Shown one piece after another: positions 1 to 4,692 of a stretch of 5,459 nt of DNA. The DNA is from Acidimicrobiia bacterium (GTDB lineage Bacteria > Actinomycetota > Acidimicrobiia > IMCC26256 > PALSA-555), in NCBI GenBank assembly GCA_022865365.1, contig JALHSW010000442.1, forward strand, positions 1 through 5,459, read 5' to 3'. The first letter of the stretch is position 1. Each line of letters begins with the position of its first letter. The notes beneath the pieces are model-generated. The model saw only the letters and a list, made by a program, of their open reading frames with translations. It made no database searches and had not been told where the DNA came from. The position numbers and the translations under genes were made by a program.

Positions 1-329
1 CTCTCGGCGCCTGTGGTCAGCCGTGAAGGACACCGGACAAGAGGGTGGGTGTCGCCTGCGACAACCACGTATCCCCGGTCGACCAGGGTTGCTCGTCGCC
101 ACTCCTCTGCGCTTCGCGATCGAACTCTGGGATACAGGTCAGGGGCCGCACGACCGCGTCGCCCGAGACGGGCAGGAGCACTTCCGCCAGATCTCATGCA
201 GCAGGCTCGCCGAGACGAGCGCGAGGCGACACGGCGACCGCTACTGCTCCGGATATCCCCCTCTTGGAAGCGCGGCTCCAGTTCGGGCCTCTGTCTTCCG
301 ACACCTTCATTCGGGAAACGGGAGGGGCC
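1..329. other. Left-end stretch with no supported gene
   Basis: No reading frame here has a convincing start, composition or recognisable motif. The open frames on both strands are rich in Arg, Pro and Ser and show mixed third-position composition, unlike the strongly G/C-ending codons of the genes to the right. The least poor candidate is a minus-strand frame ending at a TGA at 17-19 and open back to about 193. It has a plausible amino-acid mix but no ATG and no ribosome binding site, so it is not called. I saw no tRNA cloverleaf, tmRNA, RNase P or SRP RNA signature. It may be intergenic sequence, decayed coding sequence or an unrecognised RNA. Confidence 0.5.
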
Positions 330-422
330 ATGAGCGCACTCGTCGAAGAGCTGTTCTTTCGATTGGCACTGTTGCTGGCGGCGACATCGTTGGCGCTGGG
401 CGCCACCGCAGCGGTCGGCTGA
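330..422 (+). CDS. Possible 30-aa hydrophobic small protein
   Basis: Not a recognised family. The ATG at 330 has a GGAGG at 321-325 with a 4-nt gap, inside a G-rich run. The product has a short acidic N-terminus (Glu6, Glu7), one Arg at 11, and then an uncharged stretch from about residue 12 to 29 rich in Leu and Ala. That stretch could span a membrane or act as a signal-like segment. It ends at a TGA at 420-422, 33 bp before the end of the convergent dehydrogenase gene. For it: a ribosome binding site and a single clean hydrophobic helix. Against it: the length is short enough to arise by chance, the frame is open further upstream, and no homolog is recognised. It could equally be the decayed tail of a longer gene. 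Confidence 0.35.
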   Translation: MSALVEELFFRLALLLAATSLALGATAAVG

Positions 423-427
423 CCTCT

Positions 428-454
428 CCGAGACGCTCGGTCGCTCCACGAGCG
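428..454. terminator. Tandem small hairpins at a convergent junction
   Basis: Two adjacent perfect 5-bp stems with 3-nt loops lie here: CCGAG-ACG-CTCGG (428-440) and CGCTC-CAC-GAGCG (442-454). The second ends one base from the stop codon of the minus-strand dehydrogenase gene. The position between two convergent 3' ends suggests a weak bidirectional terminator. There is no U-tract on either strand, and such short stems are common in GC-rich DNA. Confidence 0.3.
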
Positions 455-455
455 G

Positions 456-1715
456 TCAGGGCGGGCCGATCCGGTAGAAACCGTGGGAGAGCGTGAGCAC
501 GTAGAGCTCGCCGCTGTTGTCCTCGGCGAACGAGGTCGGCCCGGCGGCGGCGACTCCGAGGTCGCGGTTCGTGGCGGTCGCACCCGAGCGAGTGAGGGCG
601 CGGATCCTGCCGTTGCAGTTGTCGGTGTAGAGGTATTGGCCGACGAGCCCGGGGATGCTCGACCCGCGGTACACGTACCCGCCGATGATCGCGCAGTCGC
701 CGTGACTGTGGTCGACGTCGAAGATCGGGTCGATGAGCGTGCCACCGGCGGAATTCGGGAGAGTCGCGTCGGGACCGGCGATCGTGCCCTCCCGGCGGTT
801 CCATCCGAAGTTCGCCCCCTTGCCCCCCGGGTGCGTTGCGTCGCCGGCGGCGACGAAGTCGGCCTCCTCGCGTGCGCCCTGACCGACGTCGCCGACCCAG
901 AGGTCGCCCGTGCTGCGATCGAACGACATGCGGAACGGATTGCGCAGGCCGTATGACCAGATCTCTCCCCTGGCGGTGCCGCCGGTGTCGGTGACACCGA
1001 CGAACGGGTTGAGGGGCGGGATGGTGTATCCCAAGACCCCGGACGGGGTTGGGTCGATGCGCACGATCTTGCCGAGGAGCGTCTGGAGGGACTGGCCGTT
1101 GCCGCCGACCGCGTGGTTGTTCGCGGCGTAGTTGGGAGCCCCGTCGTTCCCGCCGCCGCCATCGCCCAGCGCGAGGTAGAGCATGGCATCGGGACCGAAC
1201 AGCAGCGAGCCCCCGTTGTGATTGGCCTGCGGCTGGGGGACCGTGAGCACCTGACGGCGCGTCTCGACGTTGAACACGCCGGGTACCGCGGCCGAGACCG
1301 CGAACTCGTCGACGACGGTCGCACCGGTCCCGGTGGCCGAGTAGTGGACGTAGAGTTTCGTCCCGTCGGGGGAGAAGGTCATGCCGAGCAGCCCGCGCTC
1401 CCCACCGCCCTGGATCACCAGGCTGCTGAGGTCGAGCACCTCGACCCGTGTCGCGCCGGTGACGGCGAACACGTGTCCCGGCAGCGTCCCCACGTAGAGC
1501 GTGGAGTCGGCCGGCCGCGTCGCCATCGCGATCGCGGCGGCGCCACCGAGATCGTTGACCTGCGTGAGGCTCACCGACGGGGCCGGGGTCGGCGCTGGTG
1601 AGGTCGGCGGGGGTACGGGCGACGGTGGAGGCGGGAGCTGACACGCAGCTGCGACGAACGCCACGACGAGGACCGCAAGGGCGGTGCGGCGCATGCGTCG
1701 AGGGTAGCCACCCAT
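456..1715 (-). CDS. PQQ-dependent glucose/sorbosone dehydrogenase family lipoprotein
   Basis: A 419-residue exported beta-propeller sugar dehydrogenase-like protein. Family members oxidise aldose sugars using PQQ, with calcium, on the outer face of the membrane. Residues 1-25 form a lipoprotein signal: basic RRMRR, a hydrophobic core, then AAAC with Cys25 as the likely lipidated residue. A Pro-rich linker spans about 27-46. The family hallmarks follow in order: GERGLLGM (105-112), ANHNGGSLLFGPD (164-176) with His166 aligning with the catalytic base of soluble glucose dehydrogenase, LALGDGG (181-187), LLGKIVRID (213-221), GLRNPFRMSFD (256-266), DLWVGDVGQ (271-279), NFGW (302-305), IGGYVYRG (344-351) and YLYTDNCNGRI (361-371). 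Cys341 and Cys367 could form a disulphide. The start at 1715 is chosen because GGGGAGG precedes it by 5 nt; the internal Met8 has no such site. The true substrate is unknown. Some relatives, such as HHIP-like proteins, bind rather than oxidise, so enzymatic activity is inferred. Confidence 0.94.
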   Translation of the reverse strand: MGGYPRRMRRTALAVLVVAFVAAACQLPPPPSPVPPPTSPAPTPAPSVSLTQVNDLGGAAAIAMATRPADSTLYVGTLPGHVFAVTGATRVEVLDLSSLVIQGGGERGLLGMTFSPDGTKLYVHYSATGTGATVVDEFAVSAAVPGVFNVETRRQVLTVPQPQANHNGGSLLFGPDAMLYLALGDGGGGNDGAPNYAANNHAVGGNGQSLQTLLGKIVRIDPTPSGVLGYTIPPLNPFVGVTDTGGTARGEIWSYGLRNPFRMSFDRSTGDLWVGDVGQGAREEADFVAAGDATHPGGKGANFGWNRREGTIAGPDATLPNSAGGTLIDPIFDVDHSHGDCAIIGGYVYRGSSIPGLVGQYLYTDNCNGRIRALTRSGATATNRDLGVAAAGPTSFAEDNSGELYVLTLSHGFYRIGPP

Positions 1716-1720
1716 CGGCG

Positions 1721-1727
1721 CCTCCCC
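1721..1727 (-). promoter_or_regulatory. Ribosome binding site of the dehydrogenase gene
   Basis: The minus strand reads GGGGAGG here, 5 nt upstream of the ATG at 1715. It decides the start in favour of the longer signal peptide (MGGYPRRMRR...) over the internal Met at 1694. Confidence 0.7.
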
Positions 1728-1754
1728 ATCGGGCTAGTGGATCGGTTTCATCCG

Positions 1755-1771
1755 GGCATCTATCGGCATCT
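1755..1771. promoter_or_regulatory. Direct repeat in the divergent intergenic region
   Basis: GGCATCT occurs twice with a 10-bp period (1755-1761 and 1765-1771), about one helical turn. The repeat lies in the 98-bp space between the divergent dehydrogenase and hydrolase genes. The spacing would suit a regulator binding one face of the DNA for either or both genes. No convincing -10/-35 pair is visible. Two 7-mers are thin evidence. Confidence 0.2.
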
Positions 1772-1813
1772 CTGCGTCGCTTCTCGAGCGCGGGCCGACG
1801 CGTGTAGGCGGGT

Positions 1814-2470
1814 ATGAGCGTCGCGGCCAGGCCGCCACCGAGCGATAGCCTCGGGCTCGTGGCCCGAGTTGCGCACTACGAGGATGCCGCCGTTCGCGTC
1901 GACAAGCTCGTCGTCGGGCCGGTCGAGAACAACGTCTTCATCGTGCGATGCAAGCGCACGGGCGACGCCGTCCTCCTGGACGCAGCGAACGAGCACGAGC
2001 TGCTGCTCGAGGTGTCCCGAGCCACCGGTGTGCGGCGAGTCCTCACGACCCACGGGCACTGGGACCACATCCAGGCCGTCACCGCGATGCGCGACGCCGG
2101 GATCGAGGTTGGCATCGCGTCCGATGACGCCGCGATGCTGCCGTCGTACGACTTCGTGATCACCGACGACGAGGTCTACGGGGTCGGCGATCTCCGACTG
2201 CGCGCCATCCACACGCCCGGGCACACCAAGGGATCGACGTCGTTCCGGCTCGAGGGAACACCGCTCGTGTTCACCGGCGACACCCTCTTTCCCGGTGGGC
2301 CCGGCAACACGAGCACCCCCGGCGCGAGCTTCGAGGACGTGCTCGCGTCGATCGACCGTCGGCTCTTCACCTTGGCCCCCGACACGCTCGTGCTCCCCGG
2401 CCACGGCCTCGACACCACGATCGGCGAAGAGCGCCCCCACCTCCAGGAGTGGGCCGACCGCGGCTGGTAG
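1814..2470 (+). CDS. MBL-fold metallo-hydrolase, glyoxalase II-like
   Basis: A 218-residue cytosolic hydrolase of the metallo-beta-lactamase superfamily. The complete set of metal ligands is present: THGHWDH at 79-85 (His80, His82, Asp84, His85), TPGHTKGS at 134-141 (His137), FTGDTLF at 153-159 (Asp156) and LPGHG at 194-198 (His197). Spacing and order fit the glyoxalase II / hydroxyacylglutathione hydrolase branch. The protein lacks the extra C-terminal helical domain that binds glutathione in classical glyoxalase II, so it resembles the short single-domain type (GloC/YcbL-like). Its thioester or other substrate cannot be read from the sequence, and mycothiol or another thiol is possible in actinobacteria. 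The start at 1814 has only a weak AGG 5 nt upstream. An in-frame GTG at 1859 (residue 16) is an alternative, since recognisable conservation starts only near residue 28. It is transcribed alone, diverging from the dehydrogenase, and is followed by a strong hairpin. Confidence 0.94.
   Translation: MSVAARPPPSDSLGLVARVAHYEDAAVRVDKLVVGPVENNVFIVRCKRTGDAVLLDAANEHELLLEVSRATGVRRVLTTHGHWDHIQAVTAMRDAGIEVGIASDDAAMLPSYDFVITDDEVYGVGDLRLRAIHTPGHTKGSTSFRLEGTPLVFTGDTLFPGGPGNTSTPGASFEDVLASIDRRLFTLAPDTLVLPGHGLDTTIGEERPHLQEWADRGW
1850..1868 (+). repeat. GC-rich hairpin near the hydrolase 5' end
   Basis: A perfect 7-bp inverted repeat (CTCGGGC, 5-nt loop, GCCCGAG) lies 36 bases into the hydrolase reading frame as called. 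The alternative GTG start at 1859 falls in its loop. If transcribed it could slow initiation or mark a 5' leader, but it may be chance in GC-rich sequence. Confidence 0.3.
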
Positions 2471-2481
2471 CACCTCAACCC

Positions 2482-2500
2482 TGTTTGTGCTCTCGCCGGG
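2482..2500 (+). repeat. Left arm of inverted repeat flanking the nuclease gene
   Basis: This 19-bp segment begins TGTTTGTGC and matches the reverse complement of 3486-3504 at 16 of 19 positions, including the first nine without a mismatch. It lies 85 bp upstream of the nuclease start and overlaps the ascending arm of the 2486-2523 hairpin. No target-site duplication is evident outside the two arms. It could be the end of a mobile cassette or related terminator sequences. Confidence 0.5.
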
Positions 2501-2523
2501 CCTCTGGCCCAGGCGAGAGCACA
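2486..2523. terminator. Strong stem-loop after the hydrolase gene
   Basis: The perfect 12-bp stem TGTGCTCTCGCC / GGCGAGAGCACA is extended inward by GGGCC / GGCCC with one bulged A and a TCT loop, giving 17 base pairs in all. It starts 15 bp after the hydrolase stop codon. By position and stability it is the likely transcription terminator of that gene. There is no U-tract, as is common in high-GC actinobacteria. Being nearly symmetric, it could also be a REP-like palindromic element. Confidence 0.6.
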
Positions 2524-2545
2524 CTCAGAAGCGTCACGCCGCCCC

Positions 2546-2558
2546 GACGCCGGGCGTC
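2546..2558. promoter_or_regulatory. Candidate operator upstream of the nuclease gene
   Basis: The perfect inverted repeat GACGCC-G-GGCGTC ends 8 bp before the ATG at 2567. The half-site GCGTC occurs once more at 2531-2535. A 10-bp palindrome, GCGCATGCGC (2563-2572), covers the start codon itself. AbiEi antitoxins are known to repress their own operons by binding inverted repeats in the promoter. Because the downstream protein has an AbiEi-like N-terminus, self-repression here is a reasonable inference, but it is not shown. Confidence 0.3.
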
Positions 2559-2566
2559 TGCGGCGC

Positions 2567-3493
2567 ATGCGCTACGACGATCTCGCCGCGCGGCTGGCGG
2601 CCCGCCAGCTCGGTCTCCTGACGCTCGCACAGGTTCGTCGCATCGGCTTCTCCCACGACGCGGTGCGACACCGGGTCACCACGGGCCGGTGGACACGCGT
2701 CCGCACCGGAGTGTTCGCGGTCGCCGGCGTCCCATCGACCGCCGAGCAGGCTGTGCTGGCTGCGGTGCTCGCCGCCGGAGATCCAGCCGTCGCCTCCCAC
2801 GGGACGGCCGGTCGGATGTGGGACCTGCCGCTCCCGCAACGCGACGTGATCGAGCTCACGACACCGATCGAACGCCAGCGCCGCCTCCCGGGAGTCCGAG
2901 CCCATCGGAGTGGGACGCTCGACGAACGCGATGTCGCCACCGTCCGCCGCGTCCCTGTCACCAGCGTCGCTCGGACGTTGCTCGACACGTCATCGCGGAT
3001 CGACGACGCGACCATGGGAGCCGCACTCGATCACGGTCTCCGCGTGGGGTCGGTCACGCTCTCGGCGATGCGGGAGATCGCGAGACGGCTGCCGACGATC
3101 GCACACGGCCGGAGCCCGGCGAGAGTCCAGCGAGTGCTGGCGGCGCGCATTCCCGGCTACGACCCGGGCGACAGCGAACTCGAGACCCTGGTGTGGGAGT
3201 TGATCGCGTCTGCGGGCTTGGCGCGCCCGGTGCGTCGTTATGTGCTGCGCGGGCCGATTCGGAAGTTCGTCATCGACCTCGCCTACCCACGCGAGCGGAT
3301 CGCGATCGAGGTCGACGGCTTCGAGCCCCACCGGAGCCGCACGGCATTCGACAACGACCGAGAACGCCAGAACGCGCTCGTCCTCCTCGGCTGGCTCCTC
3401 CTGCGATTCACCTCCCGCTCGACCGAGACCCACATCATCGACTCGGTCGCCAATGCCTTGTCTGTGCGCGGAGCGGTGCCAGAACCCCCGTGA
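2567..3493 (+). CDS. AbiEi-like / DUF559 (Vsr-like) nuclease-domain fusion protein
   Basis: A 308-residue protein of a kind frequent in actinobacteria. Residues 1-55 form a winged-helix-like AbiEi antitoxin region (ARQLGLLTLAQVRRIG at 12-27, then GRWTRVRTGVFAV at 40-52). A middle AbiEi-type region carries SHGTAGRMWDL (77-87) and RVPVTSVARTLLD (128-140). The C-terminal 100 residues match DUF559 / very-short-patch-repair-like PD-(D/E)XK nucleases: acidic helix ELETLVWEL (204-212), VIDLAYP with Asp237, IAIEVDG with Glu248 and Asp250, His255, and NDRERQNALVLLGWLLLRFT (263-282). The putative catalytic acids are intact. It probably binds DNA and may cut it; the actual role (defence, repair, mobility or regulation) is unknown. 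No AbiEii toxin or methyltransferase is adjacent: neighbours are a hydrolase and an oppositely oriented glycosyltransferase. No clear Shine-Dalgarno precedes the ATG. The stop codon lies inside the right arm of a flanking inverted repeat. Confidence 0.88.
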   Translation: MRYDDLAARLAARQLGLLTLAQVRRIGFSHDAVRHRVTTGRWTRVRTGVFAVAGVPSTAEQAVLAAVLAAGDPAVASHGTAGRMWDLPLPQRDVIELTTPIERQRRLPGVRAHRSGTLDERDVATVRRVPVTSVARTLLDTSSRIDDATMGAALDHGLRVGSVTLSAMREIARRLPTIAHGRSPARVQRVLAARIPGYDPGDSELETLVWELIASAGLARPVRRYVLRGPIRKFVIDLAYPRERIAIEVDGFEPHRSRTAFDNDRERQNALVLLGWLLLRFTSRSTETHIIDSVANALSVRGAVPEPP

Positions 3494-3504
3494 GTGCACA
3501 AACA
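3486..3504 (-). repeat. Right arm of inverted repeat flanking the nuclease gene
   Basis: Read on the minus strand this begins TGTTTGTGC and matches 2482-2500 at 16 of 19 positions. The TGA stop of the nuclease gene (3491-3493) falls within it. Unlike the left arm, this one does not sit in a long perfect hairpin. A 5-bp CCCCG / CGGGG pairing across a 20-nt loop (about 3486-3515) is the only local fold seen. Together with the left arm it delimits an interval of 1,023 bp. Confidence 0.5.
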
Positions 3505-3531
3505 AGAAAGCGGGGTCAGGTGGCGAGGGCC

Positions 3532-4692
3532 TCAGTTCCCCAACACCTCGCGGTAGACGGCTCTCGTCCGCTCGATGCAGCGCTCCCAGGTGAAGTCGTC
3601 GGCGCGAGCGCGGCCGGCACTCGCCAAGCGTCCCCGCTCAGCGTCGTCCCGGAGCAGCTCGACGAGCGCGTCGCCCCACGCGATCACGTCGGTCGGCGGC
3701 AAGTAGCGCGCGGCGTCGCCTCCGACCTCTTGCAACACGGGGATGTCGGACGAGAGCACCGCAGTCTCCTGGGCCATCGCCTCGAGCACGGGAAGACCGA
3801 AGCCCTCGTGCAGGCTCGGGAACGCCAGAAGGTCGGCACCGCGGTACAGCGCAACGAGGCGATCGGCCCGGATCGGCCCGGTGAAGCAGATGCGATCTCC
3901 GAGCCCGCGCGCCGGTTCGCGAATGGCGTCGGCGGTATCGAGCCAACCCGCCGAGCCGACGATCACCAGGCGATGCGGCAGATCGCCCGCGCGCACCACC
4001 GCGCCGAAAGCCTCGATGAGCACCGGAAGGTTCTTGCGCGGCTCGAGGGTCCCGACCCAGAGGACGTACGGGTCGTCTCCCACGTCGAGGGCCGCCCGGG
4101 TCGCCGCCACAAGGCCGTGGCCCACGGTCATCTGCGCGACGCCGTGGGGAACGATCCGGATCTTCTCCATCGGGATCGGCGTGCGCGACGTGATCTCATC
4201 TGCCGCGGCGAGCGTTGGCGCGATGACGATGTCGGCGCGCTTGGCCGCCGCGATGCTGCCCCGTTCGTGGAACCACCGACCGCGGCGGGTGTACGTCTCG
4301 GGGAACACGAGCGTTGCCGCGTCGTGTGCCGTGACGATGAGCGGCACCCCGCTCGACGGAGGCACGGCAAGCGAAGGCGCGTGGACGAGGTCGATGCCAC
4401 GCAGCGAACGGTGCAGCAGCCCGAGTGGCGGCGCGCCCAGCAGGTTCCACGTGTCGTAGAGAAGCGGGCGCGGGAGCGAGAGGCGGACCGGGTCGAGCTC
4501 GCTGAGGCCGAACCCACCGAGTGCGGCCTCGATCGTGCGACGCCGGTGGCGGGCAACGAACGGCACCACCTCGACGTCGTCGCCATCGCCGGATCCGGAC
4601 TGGGGCAGTAGCCTCGCCAGCTCAGCGGCGTACCGACCGATGCCGCCGGGCGGGCGCTGGAGCAACTGTTCGACATTGAGGGCGACGCGCAT
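3532..4692 (-). CDS. GT4-type (glycosyltransferase family 1 Pfam) glycosyltransferase
   Basis: A complete 386-residue GT-B retaining glycosyltransferase, cytoplasmic or membrane-associated, that would move a sugar from a nucleotide donor to a glycan, lipid or polysaccharide acceptor. The N-terminal half opens with strand MRVALNV and the glycine-rich loop GGIGRYAAEL (16-25). VTAHDAA (120-126) and the ADIVIAPT strand (153-160) follow. The C-terminal donor-binding half holds VPHGV (181-185), VGTLEPRKNL (213-222) with the Arg219/Lys220 pair expected to contact donor phosphates, TGPI (271-274), and SLHEGFGLPVLEAMA (293-307) carrying the E-x7-E motif (Glu296, Glu304). Length and motif order are typical of the family, close to mannosyl/rhamnosyl-type envelope enzymes, but donor and acceptor cannot be assigned. 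The start is fixed by the family-like N-terminus; its ribosome binding site is weak. Its ATG overlaps the ATG of the divergent glycosyltransferase. Confidence 0.95.
   Translation of the reverse strand: MRVALNVEQLLQRPPGGIGRYAAELARLLPQSGSGDGDDVEVVPFVARHRRRTIEAALGGFGLSELDPVRLSLPRPLLYDTWNLLGAPPLGLLHRSLRGIDLVHAPSLAVPPSSGVPLIVTAHDAATLVFPETYTRRGRWFHERGSIAAAKRADIVIAPTLAAADEITSRTPIPMEKIRIVPHGVAQMTVGHGLVAATRAALDVGDDPYVLWVGTLEPRKNLPVLIEAFGAVVRAGDLPHRLVIVGSAGWLDTADAIREPARGLGDRICFTGPIRADRLVALYRGADLLAFPSLHEGFGLPVLEAMAQETAVLSSDIPVLQEVGGDAARYLPPTDVIAWGDALVELLRDDAERGRLASAGRARADDFTWERCIERTRAVYREVLGN
4678..4682 (+). promoter_or_regulatory. Ribosome binding site of the rightmost glycosyltransferase
   Basis: GAGGG lies 8 nt upstream of the ATG at 4691. 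It supports that start even though the site falls inside the coding region of the opposite-strand glycosyltransferase. Confidence 0.5.

Noticed and set aside
17..193. Minus-strand frame of about 58 codons with fair codon bias
   Set aside because: It has no ATG, only a GTG with no ribosome binding site, is bounded by stops, and has no recognisable family. It is mentioned only as a possible gene remnant.
194..1644. Long minus-strand frames (194-1324 and 307-1644) overlapping the dehydrogenase
   Set aside because: Both are Arg/Ser/Pro-rich shadows of the dehydrogenase gene on the same strand in other frames, with no motif or ribosome binding site.
1760..2524. A 254-codon minus-strand frame antisense to the hydrolase
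   Set aside because: The opposite strand holds a complete set of MBL metal-binding motifs. The antisense product has no recognisable family and runs into the terminator hairpin.
3508..3520. AAGCGGGGTCAGG, which recalls GGGGTCAG-type REP sequences near some transposase-like genes
   Set aside because: It is a single short copy with no paired palindrome or linked Y1 transposase. It is too short to call.
3861..3880. Perfect tandem duplication of GATCGGCCCG inside the minus-strand glycosyltransferase
   Set aside because: The 10-bp unit is not a multiple of three, yet the frame and the conserved TGPI region are intact, so it is best explained as coincidence of codon use rather than a recent duplication.
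2449..4611. A 720-codon plus-strand open frame spanning the nuclease gene and antisense to the glycosyltransferase
   Set aside because: It is a by-product of high GC. Its product is rich in Arg, Pro and His with no domain, and it overlaps two genes whose products have clear family motifs in other frames.
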